Shown here: piece by piece, positions 48,932 to 56,341 of the stretch
Layout: every line of letters starts with the position of its first letter
How positions within the stretch are numbered: the stretch's first letter is position 1
NCBI GenBank assembly: GCA_905194675.1
Contig: CAJJTG010000003.1
Location: 1 to 64,000 of the forward strand
Length of the DNA: 64,000 nucleotides
Origin: an uncultured Collinsella sp.
GTDB lineage: Bacteria > Actinomycetota > Coriobacteriia > Coriobacteriales > Coriobacteriaceae
Direction of reading: 5' to 3'
Notes under the pieces: model-generated
What the model was told of the DNA's origin: nothing
The model's database searches: none
What the model saw: the letters and a program-made list of their open reading frames with translations, nothing else
Program-made: the position numbers and the translations under genes

Positions 48932-50227
48932 ATGAGCAAGACAATAGTTAGGCCCATGCTTTCGCTGGGCAACCACATCTATCTGTATCGCCTGCTGCGC
49001 GATGCGATTGGATGCGGCAAGCAAACGTTTATGACGCAGGTCGAAGAGGCTCTCGCCGTTGACGACATGACTGCTTATGACCTGGGCTTCGAATCCACGC
49101 GCGAGCTGCTCGAAGAGCTTGACGACTGCATTAAGCTGACCGTCTTTAAGGGCGGTCGCCTGTATGCCACCGTCATCGCCAACGAGGCCTGGGATGCCGC
49201 ACTTGCCAAGGGCGAGGACAAGCCCAAGACCGCCAAGGGCGCTAAGCAGTCCTACAAAAAGAAAAAGCGCAGTGAGAAGGACCTCAAGGCTGTGCGCCCC
49301 AAGCACGTTAAGCGTCCCGAACCAGAAGCCGCGGTTGAAGCTGTGCCGGAGCCCGAGCCCGAGACAGAGATCGAAGTCGCTATTGAGGTAGCAGTAGAAA
49401 CCGAAATCGCCGCCACGACCGATCCTGAAGTCATATCCGAGCAGGAAGCCACTGCTGAGCTCAACGAAGCTCCCAAGTCGACAACCGAAGAAGCCGCTAA
49501 CCAACCCGAGACGTCTGCGTTCCAAAACAGCAATGTCTTTGGCAACGAGGCCGAGGACGATCAGTCCGACGAACCCGCCGATCAAGACGCTACCGAGTCG
49601 GCGCCGGAGCCCGAGACACCGCAGCCCGCCATCTCGCTTACGGTCGTCTATGACCCCGAGAACGCAAACGCCGGCATCACCACCATGGCATCCACGCCGG
49701 TCGAAGCAAAGCTGCCTGTCGAGGCAGAGGACGCCCCGCAAGCCGATGCCAAAACCGAGACTGAAGACACATCCGTCTCCGTGGAACCGACAGATTCCGC
49801 AGTTAAGCCGGAACCGGTGCCTGAGTCTGCACCCGTCATCGAGTCCGCATCCGAACCTGTCTATGACCAGATTCCCGCACCGGCTCCGGTCCCCGCTGCA
49901 GCACCGGCCCCCGCACCCGCAGCGCCCGCCATCCCCGAGGACTTCCCCGTCGATTTCACAACCGAGGTCTTCTGCCCCGGCCCGCTTTTGCACCAGCTGT
50001 CGACCTATCTCCCCTACGGCGCCGACACGCTCGGCATCGTCGGCGAGTACTACTGGATCGCCCGCGAGCGCGGTACCATCGAGGCCGCGCGAAACCGCGC
50101 AAGCTTCCCCCTGCACTACACGCAGGCCGGCGAGCGCCGCGAGGTTGCCGTGCGCATCCGCCGCAACACCGCCGGCGGTCTCGGAGCCGCCTGGACCATC
50201 GATAAAGTCGAAGAACCCGAGCAGTAA
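48932..50227 (+). CDS. Hypothetical protein with LOTUS-like N terminus
   Basis: A 431-aa protein; ATG 48932 follows GAGGAG. Residues 1-85 (SLGNHIYLYRLLRDAIGCGK, AYDLGFESTRELLEELDDCIKL, LYATVIANEAWDAAL) have the pattern of OST-HTH/LOTUS-like winged helices. A basic stretch KKKKRSEKDLKAVRPKHVKR follows. A long acidic Pro/Glu/Ala linker (about 110-335) with XP repeats leads to a compact C-terminal domain (about 340-425) with FCPGPLLHQLSTYLPYGADTL and FPLHYTQAGERREVAVRIRR. LOTUS domains bind RNA, so an RNA-linked role is possible; the fold call is mine. Confidence 0.7.
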   Translation: MSKTIVRPMLSLGNHIYLYRLLRDAIGCGKQTFMTQVEEALAVDDMTAYDLGFESTRELLEELDDCIKLTVFKGGRLYATVIANEAWDAALAKGEDKPKTAKGAKQSYKKKKRSEKDLKAVRPKHVKRPEPEAAVEAVPEPEPETEIEVAIEVAVETEIAATTDPEVISEQEATAELNEAPKSTTEEAANQPETSAFQNSNVFGNEAEDDQSDEPADQDATESAPEPETPQPAISLTVVYDPENANAGITTMASTPVEAKLPVEAEDAPQADAKTETEDTSVSVEPTDSAVKPEPVPESAPVIESASEPVYDQIPAPAPVPAAAPAPAPAAPAIPEDFPVDFTTEVFCPGPLLHQLSTYLPYGADTLGIVGEYYWIARERGTIEAARNRASFPLHYTQAGERREVAVRIRRNTAGGLGAAWTIDKVEEPEQ

Positions 50228-50231
50228 CGAC

Positions 50232-50269
50232 AAACGGCTCAAATCCAAATCAGGATTTGAGCCGTTTTT
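50232..50269 (+). terminator. Terminator
   Basis: Perfect 15-bp arms AAACGGCTCAAATCC and GGATTTGAGCCGTTT (after a 6-nt loop), then TT. Confidence 0.85.
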
Positions 50270-50318
50270 GCTCATTCGTTTAAATTGCTCATTTGTCGAT
50301 GCATCGTAACCAACAGCG

Positions 50319-50420
50319 AGCGAGCCGCAAGTGCCCCAGGTTGCCGTGAAAGAGGAGCGACGCGTACTTTGGTACGCGAGCGACGGTTTGAACGACAAGA
50401 TGGGGTGCTTGCGGCTCGCG
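50319..50420. repeat. 102-bp palindromic repeat, copy 2
   Basis: Outer arms CGAGCCGCAAG and CTTGCGGCTCG; inner GCCCCAGGTTG and CAAGATGGGGT; centre GCGTAC/GTACGC. The interior is the reverse-complement relative of 19141-19241, while the outer arms have been replaced compensatorily. This implies selection for the fold, not the sequence. Confidence 0.75.
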
Positions 50421-50432
50421 CAGCATCATCTC

Positions 50433-50460
50433 GTTACGCGGTTTGGTAAAACCGCGTAAC
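50433..50460 (-). repeat. 28-bp hairpin repeat after ettA
   Basis: GTTACGCGGTTT, GGTA, AAACCGCGTAAC: the exact reverse complement of 34545-34572, four bases past the ettA stop, in the same gene-relative orientation. Confidence 0.8.
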
Positions 50461-50464
50461 AAAC

Positions 50465-52144
50465 CTAGTCACGCGTCAGTTTGCGGTGAATACGATGCGG
50501 CTGGGCTGCGTCCTCGCCCAGGCGCTCGATACGGTTGGCCTGATAGGCCTCGAAGTTGCCCTCGAACCAATACCAGTTGCCCGGATTCTCGTCGGTGCCC
50601 TCCCACGCCAGGATGTGCGTGGCGACGCGGTCCAGGAACATACGGTCGTGGCTAATGACCACCGAGCAGCCCGGGAACTCGAGCAGCGCCGCCTCGAGCG
50701 AGGACAGCGTCTCGACGTCGAGGTCGTTCGTGGGCTCGTCGAGGAGCAGCAGGTTGCCGCCCTGCTTGAGCGTAAGCGCCAAGTTCAGACGGTTGCGCTC
50801 GCCACCGGAGAGCACGCCAGCGCGCTTCTGCTGGTCCTGGCCCTTAAAGCCAAAGCTCGCCACATACGCGCGGCTCGGAACCTCGGTCTCGCCGACCATC
50901 ATGTGGTCCAGGCCGTCCGAGACGACCTCCCATAGGTTCTTATCGGGGTCGATGCCGGAACGGTTCTGGTCGACGTAAGAAATCTTGACGGTCTCGCCCA
51001 CCTCGAGCTCGCCCGAAGTCAGCGGCTCCAAACCCACGATGGTCTTGAAGAGCGTGGTCTTGCCGACACCGTTGGGGCCGATGACGCCCACGATGCCGTT
51101 ACGCGGCAGGGTGAATGAAAGGTCGTCGATGAGCACGCGGCCATCGAACTCCTTGTGCAGGTGATGGGCCTCGAGCACCTTGTTGCCCAGACGCGGGCCC
51201 ACAGGGATGCGGATGTCGGTCCAGTCGAGCTTCTGGCTTGCGCGGGCCTCGGCCTCCATCTCCTCGTAGCGAGCCAGACGGGCCTTGTTCTTGGCCTGGC
51301 GAGCCTTGGGCGAGCTGCGTACCCACTCGAGCTCGGCCTCCATGCGCTTGGCGAGCTTGGCATCGCGGTTGCCCTGCGCCTCGATACGCGCGGCCTTGGT
51401 CTCCAGATACGTGGAGTAGTTGCCCTTGTAAGGATAAAGGTGGCCGCGGTCGACCTCGCAGATCCACTCGGCAACGTTATCCAGGAAGTAGCGATCGTGC
51501 GTGACGGCAAGGACCGCACCCTGGTAGTTGTGCAGGAAGTGCTCGAGCCACAGGATCGACTCAGCGTCCAGGTGGTTCGTGGGCTCGTCGAGCAGCAGCA
51601 GGTCGGGAGCCTCGAGCAGCAGCTTGCACAGGGCCACACGGCGGCGCTCGCCGCCGGAAAGCACGTTGACCGGCATGTCGGAATCGGGCAGCTGCAGGGC
51701 GTCCATGGCCTGGCCGAGTTTGGAATCGATATCCCAGCCGTCGGCGGCGTCAATCTCGTCCTGGAGCTTGCCCATCTCTGCCATGAGGGCGTCCATGTCG
51801 CAGTCCGGGTCACACATCTCCTCGCCGATCTTATTGAAGCGATCGACCTTGGCGATCATGTCGCCAAACGCCATGCGCACGTTCTCGATGACGGTCTTGT
51901 CGCCATCGAGCGGCGGCTCCTGCTGCAGGATTCCTACGGTGTAGCCGGGGGTGAGTCTGGCATCGCCGTTGGAGACTTCCTCGATACCGGCCATAATCTT
52001 AAGCAGGGTCGACTTACCCATGCCGTTGGGACCCACAACGCCGATCTTGGCACCGGGATAGAAGCTCAGGGTCACGTCGTCAAGGATCACCTTGTCGCCA
52101 TGGGCCTTACGAGCCTGATACATCTGGTAGATAAACTCCGCCAT
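50465..52144 (-). CDS. ettA: ABC-F translation factor EttA
   Basis: A 559-aa soluble ABC-F protein with two ATPase domains. Domain 1: GPNGMGKST, LSGGERRRVALC, DEPTNHLDAESI. The arm/P-site tether linker follows (about 240-310, KAARIEAQGNRDAKLAKRME and SPKARQAKNKARLARYEEME). Domain 2: GPNGVGKTT, LSGGERNRLNLA, DEPTNDLDVETL. Length and the AEFIYQMYQARKAHGDKVIL start match EttA, which gates the ribosomal E site according to energy state. It is a likely conserved housekeeping gene. Confidence 0.93.
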   Translation of the reverse strand: MAEFIYQMYQARKAHGDKVILDDVTLSFYPGAKIGVVGPNGMGKSTLLKIMAGIEEVSNGDARLTPGYTVGILQQEPPLDGDKTVIENVRMAFGDMIAKVDRFNKIGEEMCDPDCDMDALMAEMGKLQDEIDAADGWDIDSKLGQAMDALQLPDSDMPVNVLSGGERRRVALCKLLLEAPDLLLLDEPTNHLDAESILWLEHFLHNYQGAVLAVTHDRYFLDNVAEWICEVDRGHLYPYKGNYSTYLETKAARIEAQGNRDAKLAKRMEAELEWVRSSPKARQAKNKARLARYEEMEAEARASQKLDWTDIRIPVGPRLGNKVLEAHHLHKEFDGRVLIDDLSFTLPRNGIVGVIGPNGVGKTTLFKTIVGLEPLTSGELEVGETVKISYVDQNRSGIDPDKNLWEVVSDGLDHMMVGETEVPSRAYVASFGFKGQDQQKRAGVLSGGERNRLNLALTLKQGGNLLLLDEPTNDLDVETLSSLEAALLEFPGCSVVISHDRMFLDRVATHILAWEGTDENPGNWYWFEGNFEAYQANRIERLGEDAAQPHRIHRKLTRD

Positions 52145-52327
52145 TTGCCTGTTTTATCCTTTCTACCTGCTGTTTCCCTATTCTTGATTCGCTTTAGTGG
52201 AAACGAAATGAGAAAACCAGCTCTGAAACTTAACGAAAAAGGGGCATGGTCGCCCACACCCCCAATACTACCTGGGAAAAGTCCCCCGGAACAAAATATG
52301 AACAGCGTACGCTAGTTTTCCGCAACC
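52145..52327. other. Intergenic, nothing recognised
   Basis: A 183-bp gap between the ettA start and the SdpI-like stop. It presumably holds the ettA promoter. No strong hairpin. Confidence 0.35.
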
Positions 52328-53032
52328 TTAGCGAACGGCTCGCTGCGATTTACGCCACAGCAGATACGAATAGACGTAGGCAGCTCCGGCTGAACCAAAC
52401 GCCAGAACCGCAATCACCGCGGCAACGACTTCACTCGAAAGCACCGCACCTGCCACGCCCATCACAATCAGGCCAATACCCAGCACCATAAAGCAGGCGC
52501 CGCCAAAACGCTGCGTACGGCGCCAGTTCTCGGGATCGGCAAGCGCCCAAGGCGTCTTGATACCGAGCGTATAGTTCTGCTTCACACGCGGCAAGTAGTT
52601 GCCTACGCCGATGAACAGCAAACCGATAGCACCGGAAATCAGCACGTTGACCGAACCGACCGCCGGCACCACGCCCCAGACCGTAAGCTCTCCCAGCCAG
52701 CTTATGGCGCACATGAACAAGGTGAAGGCGATTACGAAGCCCTGATAGAACTTGCCCGAGGTTCGATATGCCTCACCTTTGGGATCGATGCGCGGCACCA
52801 CGCAGAACATTGCGAGAAGCGCCAGAGGCAGCACGCCGAGCGCGGAGGCCATCCAGCTAGGACCCCAACCATCGACGGCGCCGTTCGCGCCCCAGTGCGT
52901 GGGAATCTGTGCAGGCAAGCTCGGCATCACCATGAGGTGCGCTACGACATTGGCGACGCACAGAACGACCAGCGCAATCCACACGCGCGACGATACCCCC
53001 GTGGGGTGAATGCCCTTGTTTTCGTTATTCAT
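52328..53032 (-). CDS. SdpI family membrane protein
   Basis: A 234-aa protein with six hydrophobic segments. The start (ATG 53032, 8-bp overlap with the ArsR gene) gives MNNENKGIHPTGVSSRVWIA. HWGANGAVDGWG is a motif seen in DUF1648/SdpI proteins; LPRVKQNYTLGIKTPWALADPENW is the SdpI core. In B. subtilis SdpI protects against the SdpC toxin and sequesters its repressor SdpR. Here the overlapping ArsR gene preserves that pairing, but no SdpC-like toxin gene is present in the window. Immunity to a foreign toxin is plausible. Confidence 0.88.
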   Translation of the reverse strand: MNNENKGIHPTGVSSRVWIALVVLCVANVVAHLMVMPSLPAQIPTHWGANGAVDGWGPSWMASALGVLPLALLAMFCVVPRIDPKGEAYRTSGKFYQGFVIAFTLFMCAISWLGELTVWGVVPAVGSVNVLISGAIGLLFIGVGNYLPRVKQNYTLGIKTPWALADPENWRRTQRFGGACFMVLGIGLIVMGVAGAVLSSEVVAAVIAVLAFGSAGAAYVYSYLLWRKSQRAVR

Positions 53033-53303
53033 CCTTATCACCTTCCGTGTTTGTAAAGCCCATAAACCAGCCAATCAAGTCCTGCATGACGGTGGTGTTT
53101 AAGCTGTAAACGATGTTTTGGCCATGGCGCTCGTCGGTCACCAGCCCGGCGTTTTTGAGCGTCGCCAAATGATGGCTCAATGACGGCTTGCTGATATCGA
53201 AATGCTCGGCAAGCTCCCCCGCCGTGCAATTGCCTTCGCGCAGCAACTCCAAAATGCGCCGTCGCGTTGGATCGGCAAGCGCCTTAAAACCCTCTCCCGG
53301 CAT
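53025..53303 (-). CDS. ArsR-family regulator, SdpR-like
   Basis: A 92-aa winged-helix repressor. ATG 53303 follows GAGGAGG. It reads FKALADPTRRRILELLREGN, CTAGELAEHFDISKPSLSHHL, a textbook ArsR HTH, and ends in a short acidic tail. No metal-binding CVC motif is seen, so it is not a metal sensor. Its overlap with the SdpI-like gene suggests membrane sequestration control like SdpR. A dyad in the promoter is the likely autoregulatory operator. Confidence 0.9.
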   Translation of the reverse strand: MPGEGFKALADPTRRRILELLREGNCTAGELAEHFDISKPSLSHHLATLKNAGLVTDERHGQNIVYSLNTTVMQDLIGWFMGFTNTEGDKDE

Positions 53304-53337
53304 AGGACCTCCTCTCGCTATCTCTCGCGACGTGCAC

Positions 53338-53375
53338 ACTATACTTGATATTTAGATGTTTGTCTAATTATCTAA
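53338..53375 (-). promoter_or_regulatory. sdpRI-like promoter and operator
   Basis: On the minus strand TTAGAC and TATAGT are separated by 18 bp. TTAGAT (53352-53357) and ATCTAA (53370-53375) form a dyad, with TCTAA (53363-53367) between. The dyad overlaps the promoter, as expected for an ArsR autorepressor. Confidence 0.55.
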
Positions 53376-53390
53376 TAGCAATGTTATGTA

Positions 53391-53419
53391 TAGAACATTC
53401 GTTCGTTTTTAGATACAAT
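53391..53419 (+). promoter_or_regulatory. SOS-box promoter of the 28-aa peptide gene
   Basis: TAGAAC, 17-bp spacer, TACAAT (53414-53419). GAACATTCGTTC (53393-53404) fits GAAC-N4-GTTC, the LexA box of Gram-positive bacteria, and overlaps the -35. The predicted start is near 53426. Confidence 0.55.
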
Positions 53420-53426
53420 GGGTCCA

Positions 53427-53437
53427 GAAGCAGATGG
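53427..53437 (+). repeat. 5' arm of long-range mRNA pairing
   Basis: GAAGCAGATGG at the predicted mRNA 5' end is the exact complement of CCATCTGCTTC at 53638-53648 in the 3' untranslated region. Confidence 0.6.
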
Positions 53438-53470
53438 GCCAGCTCCCTCTTCCCAAGAAGGAGATGGACT

Positions 53471-53557
53471 ATGAGTATTAACGATGTCCTGACGTTGTTG
53501 TTGCTTGTAATCGCGGCTGTGGAGCTCGGCATCCACATTGGAGGTCGAATGAAATAG
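53471..53557 (+). CDS. 28-aa hydrophobic peptide, type I toxin-like
   Basis: ATG 53471 is eight bases after AAGGAG. The peptide MSINDVLTLLLLVIAAVELG, IHIGGRMK is one membrane helix with a short basic end. It resembles holin-like/TxpA-family type I toxins in size and start. The promoter carries a LexA-type box, and CUCC in the leader can pair with the GGAG of the ribosome site. The mRNA ends are complementary. These traits match SOS-induced small membrane toxins such as TisB, but no antisense RNA was found. Confidence 0.6.
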   Translation: MSINDVLTLLLLVIAAVELGIHIGGRMK

Positions 53558-53637
53558 CCGCCCCCGCGTAATGCGAAGACGGCCACTTCTCACGCTACAA
53601 ACGTGTTTGGGAGTTGGCTAACCCGCTGCAACGGGTG

Positions 53638-53648
53638 CCATCTGCTTC
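53638..53648 (+). repeat. 3' arm of long-range mRNA pairing
   Basis: CCATCTGCTTC, complementary to 53427-53437. ACCCG/CGGGT just before it forms a small hairpin. Confidence 0.6.
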
Positions 53649-53714
53649 ATCTTATGCGAATCCCTGCCTCATTTCAACAAGCCCCTAGGGCTCAAATGGA
53701 ATCGCGATAATACC

Positions 53715-53720
53715 TATAAT
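53715..53720 (+). promoter_or_regulatory. -10 element of tcdA
   Basis: A perfect TATAAT, 44 bp before the tcdA ATG. No good -35 was found at the usual distance. Confidence 0.4.
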
Positions 53721-53764
53721 GGCGATAGCTAAAACACGATTCGCTTCCCCATCGGAGGATGTCT

Positions 53765-54556
53765 ATGACCGAAACTGCTGCACTCGTCGAGACACGCGAC
53801 ACCAAGCTCGAGATCATCATGGGCCGCGAGGCACTCGACAAGCTCGCCAACACCACGGTGCTGATACTCGGCTGCGGAGGCGTGGGCTCTAACTGCTGCG
53901 AGGCACTTGCCCGCGGCGGCATCGGGCATTTTGTGATTCTGGACAAGGACATCATCGCGCCCAGCAATATCAATCGCCAGGCCATCGCCTTTCACAGCAC
54001 CGTCGGCAAGCGCAAGGTCGATGTTATGGAAGCCATGATCCACGATATCAATCCCGCCACCACCGTCATCAAGCGAACTGAATATCTGCTGAGCGACAAT
54101 ATCGACGAGTTCTTTACGAGCGTTTTTGAGCAGACGGGCGGCAAGCTCGACTACGTCGTCGACGCCATCGACACCATCTCGGCCAAGCTCACCATTGCCA
54201 AATATGCTCAAGATCACGACATTCGTTTGGTTAGCTCTATGGGCGGGGCCAACAAGCTGCATCCCGAATGCTTGCGTTTTGCCGATATCTTTGACACCGT
54301 GCGCGACCCCATGAGCCGCATTATGCGCAAAGAATGTAAGAAGCGCGGAATCAAGAGCCTGCACGTGCTGTTTAGCTGTGAGGAATCGGTTAAAACCCAA
54401 CCCCGCGACCCGTCCAACATCCACGAGCGTACCGAGTTGGGTACCGCCAGCTTTATGCCGCCCATCATGGGTCAGATGATTGCCGGCGAGGTTATCCGCC
54501 AGATCAGCGGGCGCGGGTGCGAGCGCGTGCGCGCCGACGGCCAGCGCTTGGACTAG
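53765..54556 (+). CDS. tcdA: tRNA threonylcarbamoyladenosine dehydratase
   Basis: A 263-aa E1-like (ThiF/MoeB/HesA) enzyme of the TcdA/CsdL type. It has the adenylating loop ILGCGGVGSNCCEALARGG, LDKDIIAPSNINRQAIAF (NINRQ), DYVVDAIDTISAKL and a conserved Cys region near FSCEESV. GGAGG lies six bases before ATG 53765. It cyclises t6A at tRNA position 37 to ct6A using ATP. The catalytic Cys is the weaker point of the call. It is followed closely by tatD. Confidence 0.88.
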   Translation: MTETAALVETRDTKLEIIMGREALDKLANTTVLILGCGGVGSNCCEALARGGIGHFVILDKDIIAPSNINRQAIAFHSTVGKRKVDVMEAMIHDINPATTVIKRTEYLLSDNIDEFFTSVFEQTGGKLDYVVDAIDTISAKLTIAKYAQDHDIRLVSSMGGANKLHPECLRFADIFDTVRDPMSRIMRKECKKRGIKSLHVLFSCEESVKTQPRDPSNIHERTELGTASFMPPIMGQMIAGEVIRQISGRGCERVRADGQRLD

Positions 54557-54570
54557 CAGGATGCCCTGCG

Positions 54571-55353
54571 ATGGAACCGCGATTCTTTGACACGCATTGT
54601 CATCTTGATTTGATGCTCAGCCCCGATGCTGCAGCCAGTGAGTCGGCGGCGTTGGGTCTGGGGCTCTTTGACTGCGGGGTCGACCCACGCGACTTCGCGG
54701 CAGCAAAAAAGCGGGCCAGCCGATACCCAAACATTATCGCGGGCGCCGGCCTCCATCCCTGGTGGCTCGCCGACGGCCGCTGCGGTCCTGCCGAAGTCAA
54801 TCTGCTTTGCGAAGTTGCTGACCAAGAGCGCTATATCGGCGAGGTAGGACTCGACTTTTCCGCGCGCTTTGCCGGAAGCGAACCGCTTCAAATACAGGCA
54901 CTTGACCGTCTCTGCGATGCACTCGTGCAGTACCCTCTCGCCGGGCGCGTGATATCAATTCACGCTGTTCGTTCGGCAGGAACCGTACTGGACGCCCTTG
55001 AGTCATATGGATTACTCACCCCAAGCCCCAACTCCCCCGCCATCATCTTCCACTGGTTTAGCGGCACCTCGAACGAGTTCGACCGTGCGCGAAACGCAGG
55101 CTGCTATTTTTCCGTGAACGAGCGGATGCTCGCTACCAAGCGCGGTCGTGAATACGCCCGACAGATCCCACTCGACCGTCTGCTGCTCGAAACCGACGCT
55201 CCAGCCGAACCGCAAGCAGATGCAAGCGCGCGACAGCTCATCACATCGCTAAAAAGCGCCTCCCTGCACATCGCCGAACTTAAAAACTGCGCCGAGGAGA
55301 GCGTCGAATCAACCGTTTTAGGAAATTCGCACTCCATATTTGACTTCAACTGA
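54571..55353 (+). CDS. TatD-family metal-dependent hydrolase
   Basis: A 260-aa TIM-barrel hydrolase. ATG 54571 gives MEPRFFDTHCHLDLM (HxH metal site), GAGLHPWWLADG, YIGEVGLDFS (Glu bridging the metals), SIHAVRSAG, IFHWFSGTSNEF and LLLETDAPAEPQ (Asp). All expected ligands are present. Family members are 3'-5' DNA exonucleases or deoxyribonucleases. Only 14 bp separate it from tcdA, so the two are probably co-transcribed. A downstream hairpin at 55423-55462 ends the unit. Confidence 0.9.
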   Translation: MEPRFFDTHCHLDLMLSPDAAASESAALGLGLFDCGVDPRDFAAAKKRASRYPNIIAGAGLHPWWLADGRCGPAEVNLLCEVADQERYIGEVGLDFSARFAGSEPLQIQALDRLCDALVQYPLAGRVISIHAVRSAGTVLDALESYGLLTPSPNSPAIIFHWFSGTSNEFDRARNAGCYFSVNERMLATKRGREYARQIPLDRLLLETDAPAEPQADASARQLITSLKSASLHIAELKNCAEESVESTVLGNSHSIFDFN

Positions 55354-55358
55354 CCCCG

Positions 55359-55588
55359 GTGGGCAAAAAACGCCAAATATGAGTACTGCTGCAAAGCTAG
55401 TAGCATTATATTGTGACAAAAGAACGCCTTGATAATGTACAGCTGTTCATTATCAAGGCGTTTTAGCATGGCTAAAGCCATATTTAACAGGTTATAATCG
55501 CCCCTAGGCGCTCAACCAGGGCCTTAAAAGCATAATTTCCCTGTTACTAAATTAGTGACAGTACTCATATTTGGCATTTTTTGTCCAC
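55359..55588. repeat. 230-bp element with 30-bp inverted ends
   Basis: GTGGGCAAAAAACGCCAAAT, ATGAGTACTG (55359-55388) is matched in reverse complement at 55559-55588 with two differences. Inside lies a perfect 15-bp stem AACGCCTTGATAATG/CATTATCAAGGCGTT (55423-55437, 55448-55462) followed by TTAGC, plus AT-rich filler. No open frame of note. The structure suggests a MITE-like element; the inner hairpin can act as terminator for tatD. Confidence 0.75.
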
Positions 55589-55617
55589 GAACCCCTAAAG
55601 AGCCTCCAACAGACCCC

Positions 55618-56277
55618 CTAAGAAAGCTCAAGCAGCTCGGGCAGCTGGTCGATAATCTTGTCCGCGGCATCCTGGCTAAAGCCAAAGCGTTCCTCGCGCT
55701 TGGCAACGACCGTCAGGCCGGCTCGCTTGCCGGCAGTGATGCCAGGCACCGAATCCTCAACGCAGCAGCAGCGATTCGCGGGCAGCCCCAGCAGGTCCAG
55801 CGCATGCAGGTAGATGTCGGGCTCGGGCTTGCTCTCCTTAAACTGCTCGCCACTCACCACATACTCAAAGGCATCCGACAGCCCGCATGCGTTGAGCACT
55901 TCTTCGATGCTATCCATGGGAGACGAGCTGGCAAGCGCCACGCGAACGCCACGGCGCGGCAGCTCTCGAATCGTATCCACGGCGCCCGGGTTAATCAAAG
56001 CCTGATAGTCGCGCGAACGCTTATGCGCCCACTCATCCCAACGGGCCAACGCTTCCTCGCCAGTGAAATGCCCCTTACCGGCGCGCTCAAACCAATCGAC
56101 CAGCATATGCAGGAAGAACTGATGCGAGGTACCGACTTGCCCATTCAACTCCTCTTGAGTCAGGTTAAGCCCAAGCTCCTTGGCAAACGCGGCAGTCTCG
56201 CCCAGGTAGTAATACTCGGTATCGACAATGACACCGTCCATGTCAAAGATAACGGCGTCGAACGGAAATGCGGACAC
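55618..56277 (-). CDS. HAD phosphatase, beta-phosphoglucomutase-like
   Basis: A 219-aa HAD hydrolase. GTG 56277 follows GGGAGGG. Motif I FDMDGVIVDTE (nucleophile Asp and acid Asp), motif II VALASSSPMD, motif III Lys in FKESKPEPDIYLHAL, and motif IV VEDSVPGITAGKRAG are all present. The cap is the helical subfamily C1 type. The set resembles beta-phosphoglucomutase/phosphatase relatives acting on sugar phosphates. The substrate is not determined by the sequence. Confidence 0.9.
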   Translation of the reverse strand: MSAFPFDAVIFDMDGVIVDTEYYYLGETAAFAKELGLNLTQEELNGQVGTSHQFFLHMLVDWFERAGKGHFTGEEALARWDEWAHKRSRDYQALINPGAVDTIRELPRRGVRVALASSSPMDSIEEVLNACGLSDAFEYVVSGEQFKESKPEPDIYLHALDLLGLPANRCCCVEDSVPGITAGKRAGLTVVAKREERFGFSQDAADKIIDQLPELLELS

Positions 56278-56290
56278 GGCACCCTCCCTA

Positions 56291-56318
56291 ACAAAAGGGC
56301 GCCCGCAAGCAGGCGCCC
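56291..56318 (-). terminator. Terminator of Cof-type HAD gene
   Basis: GGGCGCC/GGCGCCC (7 bp) across an 8-nt loop; on the minus strand CTTTTGTTA follows. It lies in front of the next HAD gene. Confidence 0.7.
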
Positions 56319-56341
56319 AAACCATGCATTAATCGGCGATT

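Noticed and set aside
53560..53700. Antisense antitoxin RNA promoter for the 28-aa peptide
   Set aside because: No minus-strand -35/-10 pair of acceptable quality was found, so it is not listed as a feature.
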